Shown here: positions 15,160 to 24,381 of the stretch, piece after piece
Layout of the letters: every line of letters begins with the position of its first letter
Position numbering within the stretch: the stretch's first letter is position 1
NCBI RefSeq assembly: GCF_000026145.1
Contig: NC_009445.1
Location: 5,238,501 to 5,302,500, forward strand
DNA: 64,000 nucleotides
Direction: 5' to 3'
From: Bradyrhizobium sp. ORS 278
GTDB taxonomy: Bacteria; Pseudomonadota; Alphaproteobacteria; Rhizobiales; Xanthobacteraceae
The notes under the pieces: model-generated
Told to the model about the DNA's origin: nothing
What the model saw: only the letters and a program-made list of their open reading frames with translations
The model's database searches: none
Translations under genes and position numbers: made by a program

Positions 15160-17031
15160 TTACAGGTACTTCACGAGCGACAGCTGGGCCAGCATCGCGG
15201 TCGTCTGGTAGGACGCCTGCAGGTTGGTCTGCAGCTGCAGAATCTGGCTCGCGACCTCCTGCTGCGAAATGCCCTCGGTCTGGTCGACCAGGCTCTGCAT
15301 CGCCGCCTTGGCCTGGGTCTGGCGCGCCGTCGCATCCTTCATCGTGGTCTGCGCGTTCGCGAAGTCGGTCTGGATATCGGAGATCGACTGCTGGCCGAGC
15401 TGGGACGTCAGATTATAGGCGATCCGCTCGCTGAGCGCGCCGATCTGCTGGCCGGCATTCGCACCGGTCGGCGGCGTGTTCACCGCGGCATAGACGGCGG
15501 TCTGCTGCACCAGGTTGCGGATCGCGAACTCGTTGGCCTGGGCGCCGAACTGAATGCTCTGCGCGGTGTCGATGCGGATCGAGGCGCTCGCGCGCGCCGT
15601 GCCTGGCCCGCTGTTGCCGGTGTACCAGGAGATCGTGTTGGTCGAGCCGTTCACGAGTGTGGTCGCCGATCCCAGCGGCGTTCCGGACACCCGCAACGGC
15701 GGCGTCGGCGCGGTCACCGTGCCCGAGAAGCCGAGCGCGGCGAATGCGCCCGCATTCGAGCTCGAGATCGAGAAGCTTGCCGCATTGTCGGTGCGCAGAG
15801 TGATCGCACCACCGCTCACGGTGGAGGCCTTCGAGGTGCCGCTCAGCGCGTCGATCTTCGACAGCAGCGTCTGCACGCTGTCGGTGATGTTGATCTGGGT
15901 GTTGCCGCTGGCGCCGGAGGTGACGAAGCTCAGCGTCTGGCCGTTGACCGTGATGGTGTCGCCGCTGGCGAAATTTGTCGAGATGGAATCGGTGCTGGCC
16001 GCGCCCGACAGCAGCGTGGCGCCGGTGATCGGCGCCGGCGTCGCGGCCTTGTTGTTGACCACCGTTCCGGACACGGCGCTGGCCGTGTTGAAGAAGTTGT
16101 CGCCGGCGGTCACCGCGGAGGCACCGACGAGAGCGGTGTTGGCGAGCGTCCCGATCGCCGTGTTCAGCGCCGCATTCAGATTGGCCGAGGTCGCCGCCGG
16201 CGTCAGGCCGATCGCAAAGGTGTTGGCGGGCGCCGGCGTGGTGGTCGAGGCCGTCAGCTGGATCGACTCCGAGGTGCCGTCGGGCAGCTTGAAGGTGAAG
16301 CTGATCTGGTCGCCGGCATTCGGATTGCCGGCCGTGAGATCGACCGAGATACCCGCCGGCGAGCCGGACGGGCCGGTCACCGTGGCGTTGGTCAGCGACG
16401 AGGTCACCGAGCTCAGCTTGAAGCCGAACGGCGAGCCGGCGACGTCCTCAGACAGCGTGATCGGCACCGTGGCGGAGGCTGAAAGGTTGAGGCGGCCGAG
16501 ACCGTTGAGGCCGAGATCGGCCTGCCGCCGCTCGGCGATGACCTGCTTCAGGCCGGCCTGGGTGGCCGTGCCGTTGAGGATCTCGTCAGCGGAGGCGATC
16601 GCCGGCCGGTCGGTGGCGCTGCCGGAGAAGATGAAGCGGTCGCCGACCTGGGTGTTGAGGATGCCGACGATCGCCGACAGGTTCGACGAGGCCGTCTGCT
16701 GGCCGGTGGTCTGGCCGGTGCTGGTCAGGTTCTGCGGCGTCGCAGAGGCGCCGCTCTGCACCTGGTCGCCGATCTTGGACAGCGATTGCAGCGAGGTATT
16801 CATTGCGCCGATGACCGTGTTGACGTGAGTCATCGTCAAGGTGAAGGCCGAGATGTTCGATAGCTGGGCCCGCGCCGCGATCGCAAACCCCTCGTCCGGC
16901 CCCATCCCGGCGTAGTTGCTCGCCTTGTTGCCGCTCGACAGCTGCGTCGAGAGATCGGCGAGCTGGTTGGAGATGTTCCGCACGGACAGGCCGAGCAGAG
17001 ACGTTCCGTAATTGACACTGCTGATCGTCAT
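15160..17031 (-). CDS. flgL: Hook-filament junction protein FlgL (HAP3), enlarged
   Basis: FlgL joins hook and filament. Residues 1-150 form the flagellin-like N-terminal helices (VNYGTSLLGLSVRNISNQLADL, then SSGNKASNYAGMG) and the C-terminus (about 520-623, ASYQTTAMLAQLSLVKYL at the end) the matching helices. At 623 residues it is about twice the enteric length. The extra central part holds beta-rich segments; residues about 330-437 match the module shared with the flagellins and FlgE (ITGATLLSG..TDSISTNFASGDTITVNG). The ATG at 17031 lies 13 bp after the flgK stop, so it is the last gene of the flgE-flgK-flgL operon. The identification is firm from ends and context. Confidence 0.9.
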   Translation of the reverse strand: MTISSVNYGTSLLGLSVRNISNQLADLSTQLSSGNKASNYAGMGPDEGFAIAARAQLSNISAFTLTMTHVNTVIGAMNTSLQSLSKIGDQVQSGASATPQNLTSTGQTTGQQTASSNLSAIVGILNTQVGDRFIFSGSATDRPAIASADEILNGTATQAGLKQVIAERRQADLGLNGLGRLNLSASATVPITLSEDVAGSPFGFKLSSVTSSLTNATVTGPSGSPAGISVDLTAGNPNAGDQISFTFKLPDGTSESIQLTASTTTPAPANTFAIGLTPAATSANLNAALNTAIGTLANTALVGASAVTAGDNFFNTASAVSGTVVNNKAATPAPITGATLLSGAASTDSISTNFASGDTITVNGQTLSFVTSGASGNTQINITDSVQTLLSKIDALSGTSKASTVSGGAITLRTDNAASFSISSSNAGAFAALGFSGTVTAPTPPLRVSGTPLGSATTLVNGSTNTISWYTGNSGPGTARASASIRIDTAQSIQFGAQANEFAIRNLVQQTAVYAAVNTPPTGANAGQQIGALSERIAYNLTSQLGQQSISDIQTDFANAQTTMKDATARQTQAKAAMQSLVDQTEGISQQEVASQILQLQTNLQASYQTTAMLAQLSLVKYL

Positions 17032-17044
17032 CTGACACGAACCC

Positions 17045-18910
17045 TTACTGATAGGCCTGGAGCAGGCTCTGCATCATGCTCTGCACGACCGACATGATAT
17101 GGGCATTGGCCGCGTAGGTGTTCTGGACCTGGATCAGGTTCGACATCTCGCTGTCCATGTTCACACCGGCGGTGGATTGGAACTTCTCCTTCAGCGTCGC
17201 GACGACGACGCTCTGGCCCTGGCTCAGCTGGGTCGCGAGCGTCGAGGCGCTGCCCTGCTGGCTGACGAACTGCTGCAGATAGCCGGACACCGTGCCCTGG
17301 AACGGCTGCGCCGCCGAGCCGAGACCGGTCGTCGGCGAATAGCTGAAGGTGGCCGAGGTCAGCTGTGCGAAGATGAAGTCGGGTCGGGTCGAGTCGCCCG
17401 CGGCGGTCGCCGGCGAGGTCGAGTAGGTCGACAGCTTGGTGGCATCGTTGAGCAGCGCCGGATTGACGTTGAGCCGGCCGGCGAGCCCCGTCATCTGCGA
17501 GCCGGACGAGGTGATCGCGCCGGTGTAGAGCGCGCCGCCGTCGGTGAACACCGGCAGCTGCGCATTGCCGCTGGCGAGCGTCTGTACCGTCGTCGTGCTC
17601 GAGGCCGCCTTCACCGTCGCCTGGCTGGTGCCGTCATCGGTGATGCGCAGCGTCGTGCCGGTCGGATTGGAGAACTGCAGATGCGCCGACCCGAGCGCGC
17701 TGTTGAGCTGCGTGACCACCGAGGCCATGCCGAGCGAGAAGTCGACGCCGACATAGGACGGGTTGGCCCCGGTCGCGTTCTGCAGCGGCAGCGCGGCGGG
17801 ATCGTTGACGTTGACGATCTTGACCTGGCGCTGGACGTTGCTCGAATCCGTGTAGGTCAGGTTGATGGTGTTGCCGGCCAACAGGCCTGTGGTCGAGACG
17901 TCGAAGCCGGCCGGCGGACCGGAGACGGTGGTGCCCGCGGTGGTCTTGTCCGACAGCGCCGAGGCAAACGTCGCCGCCAGTTGGTCGACCTGGGTCTGCG
18001 CCTGCACCAGGGTCTGGTCCCGCAGCTTGAGGTCGGCCGCGATCTGGCCGGAGTTCAGCAGGCTGTTGGCGACGACGTCGAGCGAGACGCCGTTGGACAG
18101 CTTGATGTTGAGCTGCCCGACGCCGTTCTTGGTCGGATTGCTGTTGTATTGCGAGGTGGCGTCGAGCGTGCCGGGCGAGGAGAAGGTGAACTCAGACGTC
18201 AGTCCCGCGCCGACCAGCTGAATGCCGGAATTGGTGAACACGCTGATGCCGTTGGTCGAGTCCGGGACGACGCGGATATCGACATATTTCGACAGCGTGT
18301 CGATCGCGTTGTCGCGCTGGTCCTGCAATGTTGCCGCCAACGGATCCGACGAGCTGAGGCCCTGCAGCTGCGTGTTCAAGGTGGCGATCTGCTTGAGCGC
18401 CCCATTCACCTGCGTGACCGAATCGCCGATGTCCTGCTCGACATTGCTGCGGAGCGTCTGGATGCCCTTGGTGGTCGCGTTGAGCTGCTGCGCCACGCCC
18501 TGCGCCGCCGACAGCGCCACCGACTGCGCCGACTGGTTGCTCGGATTGTTCGACAGCGACTGCAGCGCCGTGGTGAAGTTGTTGAGCGCCGTTTCCAGGG
18601 TGCCGCTGCCGCCCGGCGTGCCGTACACGCTCTGCAGCTGCTTCAGGATGTTGGCCATCTGGTCGGCATAGGCTCCGCCCGAGGTCTCGGTGCGGAGCTG
18701 GTTCTGCACGAACAAATCGAGCTGACGGTTGACGCCCGTCGTCATCACCGTCGAGCCGAAGCCGCCGGAGGCGACCTCGATCTGGTTCGGGTTCTGCGCG
18801 ACGTAGCCGGGCGTATTGGCGTTGGCGACGTTCGACGAGATGATCGAGAGCGCCGCCTGCGTCGAGCGCAGGCCGGACATCGCGGTGGCGAGGGCTGAAC
18901 TCAAACCCAT
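17045..18910 (-). CDS. flgK: Hook-associated protein FlgK (HAP1)
   Basis: FlgK is the first hook-filament junction protein. The 621-residue product starts with the rod/hook-type N-terminus (LATAMSGLRSTQAALSIISS, then SNVANANTPGYVAQ), followed by NNFTTALQSLSNNPSNQSAQ and a helical block of about 100-220. It ends in the standard ENMDSEMSNLIQVQNTYAANAHI-like region (INMDSEM variant VNMDSEMSNLIQVQ) and SVVQSMMQSLLQAY. The middle (about 325-460) is a beta-rich insertion (TGLLAGNTINLTYTDSS) that looks distantly like the module in the neighbours but lacks its clearest motif. It lies 43 bp after flgE and 13 bp before flgL in one operon. Confidence 0.94.
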   Translation of the reverse strand: MGLSSALATAMSGLRSTQAALSIISSNVANANTPGYVAQNPNQIEVASGGFGSTVMTTGVNRQLDLFVQNQLRTETSGGAYADQMANILKQLQSVYGTPGGSGTLETALNNFTTALQSLSNNPSNQSAQSVALSAAQGVAQQLNATTKGIQTLRSNVEQDIGDSVTQVNGALKQIATLNTQLQGLSSSDPLAATLQDQRDNAIDTLSKYVDIRVVPDSTNGISVFTNSGIQLVGAGLTSEFTFSSPGTLDATSQYNSNPTKNGVGQLNIKLSNGVSLDVVANSLLNSGQIAADLKLRDQTLVQAQTQVDQLAATFASALSDKTTAGTTVSGPPAGFDVSTTGLLAGNTINLTYTDSSNVQRQVKIVNVNDPAALPLQNATGANPSYVGVDFSLGMASVVTQLNSALGSAHLQFSNPTGTTLRITDDGTSQATVKAASSTTTVQTLASGNAQLPVFTDGGALYTGAITSSGSQMTGLAGRLNVNPALLNDATKLSTYSTSPATAAGDSTRPDFIFAQLTSATFSYSPTTGLGSAAQPFQGTVSGYLQQFVSQQGSASTLATQLSQGQSVVVATLKEKFQSTAGVNMDSEMSNLIQVQNTYAANAHIMSVVQSMMQSLLQAYQ

Positions 18911-18953
18911 GTTCGTTTGCCTTATGTCAATTCAACTGCCACGTGGCTGCGCG

Positions 18954-20759
18954 TCAGCGCAGCACGTTCAGAAGATCCTGCACCATCGAATTGGCCGTCG
19001 TGATCACCTTGGTGTTGGCCGAATAGGCCTGCTGGGTCACGATCAGCTTGGTGAACTCGTCGGCGATGTCGGTGTTCGAGCCCTCCAGCGAGCCGCCCGA
19101 GATCTTGCCGGACGCGCCGATGATCGCCTGGCCGGACTGGTCGGTCGCCTCATAGGCGCCGCCGTCGAGCGCCTTCAGGTAGTTGGTGCCGTTGAAGTGC
19201 GACAATGTCACCTGCGCCAGGTTGATGGTCTGGCCGTTGGAGAAGGTGCCTGTGACGATGCCGCTGTTGTTGACGGCGACCGACTGCAGCTGGCCGGCGG
19301 CGAAGCCGTTCTGCGAGATGTTGTTGATCGTCGCCGAGCCGATCGTGCTGGCATATTGCGTCAGCGCGCCGGAGGAGATGTTGAGGCTGACGGTGCCGAG
19401 CGTGGTGCCGTCGACCACGACGTTAGGGATCGAGATCGACGACGTCGTCGGCGAGGTCAGCGAGCCGTCGGAGGCGAAGGTGAAGTTGGTGCCGACGTTC
19501 TGCCACGCTACCGTCGAGCCGGTGGCGCTGGAGTTGGTCTGATAGAACAGGTTCCAGGTATCCTTGTGGCCGGTTCCGAGCGTCGAGCTGTCGGTCTTGG
19601 CCCAGCGCAGTTGCACGTTCACCGGCGTGCCCGCGGAGTTGTAGGTGGTGACCGCGCCGCCCGAGATCGTCTCGTTGTTGAAGTTGGTGAGATCGTTGCC
19701 GATCACGATGCCGGTGCCGGCGCTGGCCGTTCGTGTCAATGCGACTGGCGATGTGAGACCGAGCGCGGTGAAGCCGGTCGAGGCGCTGGTCATCGTCCAA
19801 TCCTCGCCGCTGCCGGAATGCAGCGTGATCTTGCCGGCGGTAATGGTCGGCGACACGCCGGTCACCGCCGCGACCTTGGCCAGCAGCGTGCCGACGGAAT
19901 CGCCGACATTGATCTGCGTGCCCGAGGCGCCGGACGAGACGAAGGAGAACGTCACGACGTCACCGGCGCTGCCGGTCAGGGTGATGGTGTCGCCCGAGGT
20001 GAAGTTCGAGGTGATGGAATCGGTGGCCGCGCCGCCGGACAGCAGGGTCGACGTCGTGATGTTGGCCGCGTTCTTGTTGACCGCGGTACCGCCCGTGGTG
20101 GTGGCGTCGGCATAGAAATTGGTGCCGACCGGCAGCGGCACGTTGGAAAGGTCGGCCGAGTTGAGGCCGCCGGCCGCCACCAGCGTACCGGTCGCCGCAT
20201 TGCCGCTGGCACCGGTCTTCGGCTGCGTCGGCAGGTTGGCGGCGTATTGGATCGCGGTGGTCGCCTGCGCGGGGACGAAATTGTTGGCGAACTGCAGCAC
20301 CGTCGGCACGTTGCCGGTGGCGTTGCCGGTCTTGGCGTCGACCGCGACACCCATCAGATAGTAGCCGGCGCCGTTGATCAGATTGCCATTGGCGTTGAGC
20401 TGGAAGTCGCCGCGGCGGGTGTAGTTGGTGACGCCGGTGAAGACCGGCACGTTGTCGACCACCGATGTCGCCTTCTGCACGTTGAAGAAGCCGTCGCCAT
20501 TGATCGCCATGTTTGTGGCGACCGAGGAGGTCGAGACCGTGCCCTGGGTGGTGATGGTCGCCTTGGCGAAAGCGGTGACGCCGCCGGCGTTCTGACGGGT
20601 CGGATTGGTGGCGTTCGGAATGAGGTCCTCGAAGCTGGTGCCGATGCCCTTGTAGCCAACGGTCGAGGCGTTCGCGATATTACCGGAAATGTTCTGCAGC
20701 GCGAATGATTGAGCGGACAGGCCGCTCACCGAGGTGTTCATCGCGTCGAAGATACCCAT
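18954..20759 (-). CDS. flgE: Flagellar hook protein FlgE
   Basis: FlgE is the hook subunit. The 601-residue protein begins MGIFDAMNTSVSGLSAQSFAL, then NISGNIANASTVGYKG, the hook/rod signature, and ends ADEFTKLIVTQQAYSANTKVI with the helical tail NSMVQDLLNVLR. It is longer than enteric FlgE (about 400) because of a central insertion; residues about 232-335 contain the shared module (TSTLLSGGAATDSITSNFTSGDT, in parts). The ATG at 20759 is chosen for GGAG 8 bases upstream; a longer frame to 20828 has no support. A sigma-54 promoter at 20825-20839 lies in front. It is the first gene of flgE-flgK-flgL. Confidence 0.94.
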   Translation of the reverse strand: MGIFDAMNTSVSGLSAQSFALQNISGNIANASTVGYKGIGTSFEDLIPNATNPTRQNAGGVTAFAKATITTQGTVSTSSVATNMAINGDGFFNVQKATSVVDNVPVFTGVTNYTRRGDFQLNANGNLINGAGYYLMGVAVDAKTGNATGNVPTVLQFANNFVPAQATTAIQYAANLPTQPKTGASGNAATGTLVAAGGLNSADLSNVPLPVGTNFYADATTTGGTAVNKNAANITTSTLLSGGAATDSITSNFTSGDTITLTGSAGDVVTFSFVSSGASGTQINVGDSVGTLLAKVAAVTGVSPTITAGKITLHSGSGEDWTMTSASTGFTALGLTSPVALTRTASAGTGIVIGNDLTNFNNETISGGAVTTYNSAGTPVNVQLRWAKTDSSTLGTGHKDTWNLFYQTNSSATGSTVAWQNVGTNFTFASDGSLTSPTTSSISIPNVVVDGTTLGTVSLNISSGALTQYASTIGSATINNISQNGFAAGQLQSVAVNNSGIVTGTFSNGQTINLAQVTLSHFNGTNYLKALDGGAYEATDQSGQAIIGASGKISGGSLEGSNTDIADEFTKLIVTQQAYSANTKVITTANSMVQDLLNVLR

Positions 20760-20824
20760 ACCATTCTCTCCACATTGACCCGGCGGCCGGTCCGCCCATG
20801 GCCGCGTTTTCGTGGAGAGCTGTC

Positions 20825-20840
20825 GCAATCACCGTGCCAG
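20825..20840 (-). promoter_or_regulatory. Sigma-54 promoter of the flgE-flgK-flgL operon
   Basis: The minus strand reads CTGGCACGGTGATTGC, which fits the known -24/-12 consensus YTGGCAC-N5-TTGC with exact spacing. It lies 66-81 bp before the flgE ATG. Middle flagellar genes of the Caulobacter type are known to use sigma-54 with the activator FlbD; FlbD involvement here is inferred. Confidence 0.8.
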
Positions 20841-21058
20841 ACATGAAACCGGTGTGAAATCAGCGACTTAAAAAATAACAACGTGAAAAAAGCGGTGCCG
20901 GAAGTGGTGAACAATTGCCGAGCCGGCAGATCTTGCCGGGGCAGCCGCGCCCAAACGCGCTCCGGCTCCACTGCTGCAAGCAGGCGCCGGCGCGTCCTCA
21001 AGACCCGCTTTTCAGATCTTCAACGGACGCGCTGGCCAATCCAGGCGGACAATTTTCG
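20841..21058. other. Intergenic region between flgE promoter and msrB end
   Basis: This stretch should hold upstream activator sites for the sigma-54 promoter, but none can be assigned by eye. A GCCGGCAGATCTTGCCGGG hairpin at about 20931-20950 could end msrB transcription. Confidence 0.35.
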
Positions 21059-21562
21059 TCAGGTCGAGGATTGGCTGGCCGGATGGAACACCAGCGACAG
21101 GCCGTCCATGCAGTAGCGCAGGCCAGTCGGCTTCGGGCCGTCGTCGAACACGTGGCCGAGATGGCCGCCGCAGCGCCGGCAATGCACCTCGGTGCGAACC
21201 ATGCCGTAGGTCTTGTCCTGGCGGGTGCCCACGGCGTTGTCGAGCGGCTTGAAGAAGCTCGGCCAGCCGGTGCCGCTGTCGAACTTGGTCTCGGAGGAGA
21301 ACAGCGGCAGGTCGCAGCCGGCGCAGGCGAAGGTGCCCTTGCGGTGCTCCTTCAACAACGGGCTGGTCCAGGGCCGCTCGGTGCCTTCCTTGCGCAGGAT
21401 GTCGAACTGCTCCGGCGTCAGCTGGGCGCGCCACTCCGCTTCGGTCTTCTCGATCTCGAATTTTTCGGCGGCGCGGGCGGGCGCGGAGCCGCCGAACCAG
21501 CGCAGGGCGGCGAAGCCGAACAGTCCGGCTGTGGTCGTGAGCATCATGCGTCGATCGATCAT
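21059..21562 (-). CDS. msrB: Exported peptide-methionine (R)-S-oxide reductase MsrB
   Basis: MsrB reduces the R form of methionine sulfoxide in proteins. The 167-residue product has zinc-binding CxxC pairs at Cys80/Cys83 ([11 protein letters not shown]) and Cys128/Cys131 ([16 protein letters not shown]), and the catalytic Cys151 in RYCMDGLSL. Before the domain there is an N-terminal export signal of about 31 residues: [10 protein letters not shown] followed by a hydrophobic stretch and APARA. The twin Arg suggests the Tat route, so the enzyme probably repairs periplasmic proteins. The ATG at 21562 follows CGGAG at 7 bases. The gene stands alone. The assignment is firm; the export route is inferred. 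Confidence 0.93.
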   Translation of the reverse strand: MIDRRMMLTTTAGLFGFAALRWFGGSAPARAAEKFEIEKTEAEWRAQLTPEQFDILRKEGTERPWTSPLLKEHRKGTFACAGCDLPLFSSETKFDSGTGWPSFFKPLDNAVGTRQDKTYGMVRTEVHCRRCGGHLGHVFDDGPKPTGLRYCMDGLSLVFHPASQSST

Positions 21563-21656
21563 CTCTGGTCTCCGTACGACAGGGATTACCGGATTTACGG
21601 ATGAGATTGCACCAAGTTACGCCGGGTCCGCGCCCGACGCCTCACTTTCTTGCGAG

Positions 21657-23084
21657 CTAGCCGCCCTCCCCGGCATCCGGACGGCGGGTGAGATCGGAGG
21701 GCTGCGGCCGCAGCGGCAGCCGCGAACCGGGACGCTGCGCGGCCCTCTGCCGGGCCTCGGCAGCCCGAGCCTCGCGGATCCGCTCCTGCGCCCGCGCCCG
21801 CTCGCGATGCCGGGCGAGGGTTCCGGCGGCGGCGGCGCGGCCCCGGACCCAGAGATTGACGACCTGACCGGCCACCCGGCCACTCACGCCGCCGGCCCAC
21901 ACCAGCTCGAACGGCGAAAACAGCTTCCAGCGGTCGTCGCCGGCGAACATGGCCTGCGCGATCAGCTGCCCGGCCATGGCCGATGTGTTCATGCCCTGGC
22001 GGCCGAAGCCGCTCGCCACCCACAGGCCTTTGCGCAGCTGGCCGATCTGCGGCATGCCATGGACCGTCTGGCCGGTGACGCCGCCAAAGGTCTCGGTGAT
22101 CTCGACCCGGCCGAGCTGCGGAAACACGGTGCGGATGCGGCGCTGCAAGGCCCCGGCAAAGCGGCTCGGGCGTCCGTCCCAGGTCGTCTCCGGGCTAGCC
22201 CACATCAGCCGGTCCCCGGCGACGATGCGGAATTGATCGACCCCATCGGTGTCCTGCACCGAGCCCTGAAAGGCGATCGCCTCCGCCAGGTCAGCGCCGA
22301 GCGGCGCGGTGACGCCGGCATAGCGCCACACCGGCAGCAGCGTGTCCGACAGCTTCTGCAGGGGCGCGCCGAGATGGATGTTCCCGGCCAGCACGATATG
22401 CGAGGCGCGCATCCGCGCCGACGGCGTCACGATGCGCTTGCGCACGCCTGAGGCGTCGATGCTGACCACCGGCGTGTCCTCGAAGATCCGCGCGCCCGCA
22501 CGGTGCGCGAGCCGCGCCAGCGCGTGGACGTATTTGCGGCCGTCGAGCTGGAACGCCCGGGGATAATGCACGCCATGAAAATAGCGGCTGGTCTTGAGCT
22601 CGGAGCGGACCCGCTCCACCTGCCAGCCCTCCACCTCGGTGTCGAAATCCTCGTGCAGCATCTGCAGCCGGCGGATCAGCGCATCGCCGGCATCGACGTT
22701 GGAGACCTCGAGCGCGCCCTCACTCAGGGCGATGCCCGGCATCGAAGCCGCCTGGGCGCGGATGAACTCGGCTCCCTCCCGCGACAGCGCCCACAGCGCC
22801 CGCGCCCGCTCCAGCCCGACGCGCTCGATCAGATCCGGCAGCGCCAGGTCGAACCCCGGCAGCACCGTGCCGACCATGGCGCCGGAGGCGTTCCAGCCGA
22901 CCTGACGTCCCTCCAGCACCGCGACGCTCGCGCCCTGCCGGGCGGCGCACAGCGCCGTGGTCAGCCCGGCGAGGCCGGCGCCGACCACGCAGACGTCGAC
23001 GTCGAGGTCGAAATTCAGCCTGGTCCGGGCGACCACGCCTGCGGCATCCGCGTCATCGTTCGCGCTTGTGAAAGTCTCGCTCAT
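21657..23084 (-). CDS. FAD-dependent oxidoreductase, DAO family
   Basis: The 475-residue product carries an N-terminal dinucleotide-binding fold VCVVGAGLAGLTTALCAARQ (about 31-50) with Glu at the end of beta-2 (VLEGRQVGW), and a C-terminal FGGVTGQTVHGMPQIGQ, then GLWVASGFGRQGMNTSAMAG, typical of DAO-type oxidases such as the PuuB/YgaF relatives. It would oxidise an amine or amino acid, giving hydrogen peroxide. The last 60 residues are Arg/Ala-rich and probably disordered. The substrate is unknown. It lies next to msrB on the same strand, with a 94-bp gap, and divergent from sixA. An RBS (TAAGAAA) is weak. Confidence 0.82.
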   Translation of the reverse strand: MSETFTSANDDADAAGVVARTRLNFDLDVDVCVVGAGLAGLTTALCAARQGASVAVLEGRQVGWNASGAMVGTVLPGFDLALPDLIERVGLERARALWALSREGAEFIRAQAASMPGIALSEGALEVSNVDAGDALIRRLQMLHEDFDTEVEGWQVERVRSELKTSRYFHGVHYPRAFQLDGRKYVHALARLAHRAGARIFEDTPVVSIDASGVRKRIVTPSARMRASHIVLAGNIHLGAPLQKLSDTLLPVWRYAGVTAPLGADLAEAIAFQGSVQDTDGVDQFRIVAGDRLMWASPETTWDGRPSRFAGALQRRIRTVFPQLGRVEITETFGGVTGQTVHGMPQIGQLRKGLWVASGFGRQGMNTSAMAGQLIAQAMFAGDDRWKLFSPFELVWAGGVSGRVAGQVVNLWVRGRAAAAGTLARHRERARAQERIREARAAEARQRAAQRPGSRLPLRPQPSDLTRRPDAGEGG

Positions 23085-23201
23085 GGCGTTTTCTTAGCGA
23101 ACCCTGCGCCGGTCTGTCACCTGACGTCATGACGCTTTTAGTGGCGACAAAGAGACGTGATACAGCCTGACTCAGGCCTGACCGATTCGAGACCGGATTC
23201 C

Positions 23202-23741
23202 ATGCGCCGATTGATGCTGCTGCGCCACGCCAAGACCGAGACGGACGCGCCGTCGGGCCGCGACCAGGACCGCCGTCTCGACGAGCGCGGGCACCAGGAT
23301 GCCGCCGTGATCGGCGACTTCATCGCCAGCAACCCGCCGGTCCCGGATCTCGTGCTGGTCTCGACCGCCGTGCGGGCGCAGCAGACCTGGGAGCTCGCCT
23401 TCGCCGCGATGAAGGAGCGCATCGCCGCGCCACAGGTGGAATCCGTGGCGGAGCTGTACGCCGCCGAGCCGATGCAGATCCTGTATCAGATCCGCCTCGC
23501 CGGCGCGTTCGATCCGAAGCAGTTGCTGGTCGTCGGCCACAATCCCGGCATGCACGAGCTGGCGCTTGCGCTCACCGGCCGCGGTGATGCCGAGGCGCGC
23601 CAGGAGCTGGCGCGCAACATGCCGACGGCAGGGCTTGCCGTGTTCGACTTCGACACCGAGGATTGGGGCGATGTCAGCTTCGCGCGTGGCAATCTGCTGA
23701 CGTTCGTCACCCCGAAGCTGCTCAAGCACGGCTCCGATTGA
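23202..23741 (+). CDS. sixA: SixA-type phosphohistidine phosphatase
   Basis: The 179-residue protein starts MRRLMLLRHAKTETDAPSG, with the catalytic RHxK/RHAK motif of SixA-like histidine phosphatases, and continues RRLDERGHQDAAVIGDF, VLVSTAVRAQQTWE and VVGHNPGMHELALAL (second catalytic His), in the expected order. SixA removes phosphate from histidine in Hpt domains or phosphotransfer proteins such as NPr. The ATG at 23202 places the motif at the N-terminus as in the family; the longer frame from 23157 adds unrelated residues. An Hpt gene 12 kb away (35685) and a histidine kinase at the end are possible partners only in a loose sense. No operon partner is seen. Confidence 0.85.
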   Translation: MRRLMLLRHAKTETDAPSGRDQDRRLDERGHQDAAVIGDFIASNPPVPDLVLVSTAVRAQQTWELAFAAMKERIAAPQVESVAELYAAEPMQILYQIRLAGAFDPKQLLVVGHNPGMHELALALTGRGDAEARQELARNMPTAGLAVFDFDTEDWGDVSFARGNLLTFVTPKLLKHGSD

Positions 23742-23794
23742 CAGGTCAGCCTCGCCGGGCGCGTAATATCGACGCCGAGTGAGGAGGCCACGCG

Positions 23795-24220
23795 ATGTTC
23801 AAATCGATTCTCGTTCCCATCGATCTGGCCGACACCGACCTCGCCAAGCCGGCGATCGCGACCGCAGCAACGCTCGCCGAGACGTGGCAGGGCACGGTGC
23901 ATCTGTTGAACGTGATGCCGATGACACCGGTGATGCTCGCCGAATACGTGCCGGCCGATTTCGACGCGCAGCAGCGCGAGACCGCCGAGGAAGCACTCTC
24001 GATCGTCGCCCGCGAATCCGGCATCCCCACCGAGCGCATCAGCTACACGGTCCGTCAGGGCGGCATCTATCACGAGATCCTCGAGGAAGCCGCCAAGGTG
24101 CAGGCCGACCTGATCGTGATGACCTCGCACCGCCCGGCGATGCGCACCTATTTCCTCGGCAGCAATGCCGGGCACGTGGTGCGCTACGCGAAATGCTCGG
24201 TGCTGGTGGTCAGGCCGTGA
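23795..24220 (+). CDS. Universal stress protein, UspA family
   Basis: The 141-residue product is a single Usp domain: MFKSILVPIDLAD at the start, DLIVMTSHRP, and GSNAGHVVRYAKCSVLVVRP at the end, which holds the ATP-binding G-2x-G-9x-G-S/T-like motif in a slightly altered form (GSNAGHVVRYAKCSV). Such proteins respond to stress or starvation; the specific role is unknown. GAGGAGG lies upstream of the ATG at 23795. It follows sixA by 53 bp on the same strand and may be co-transcribed. Confidence 0.88.
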   Translation: MFKSILVPIDLADTDLAKPAIATAATLAETWQGTVHLLNVMPMTPVMLAEYVPADFDAQQRETAEEALSIVARESGIPTERISYTVRQGGIYHEILEEAAKVQADLIVMTSHRPAMRTYFLGSNAGHVVRYAKCSVLVVRP

Positions 24221-24240
24221 GGCGCGGATCGCACGCGTTA

Positions 24241-24381
24241 CGCCGTGATCGCGTAGAGCTTGTGAGCCAATTTGAGTTCAGGGCTGAGTTTGCGACGAGG
24301 GGCTGTCGCCGCGGGATAGCCGTTGTGGGCGGCTCTGTGCGGCGGATTGTCCCGGAGGATCCCTCGGATGCCGCTCCCGGC
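24241..24381 (-). other. Possible gene remnant next to the insertion sequence
   Basis: The minus-strand frame ending at 24238 contains a plausible coding tail (HNGYPAATAPRRKLSPELKL...) that is cut at the IS edge. It may be the end of a gene that the IS broke or the end of an older element. The rest of that frame is the IS shadow. The family is not recognised. Confidence 0.25.
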
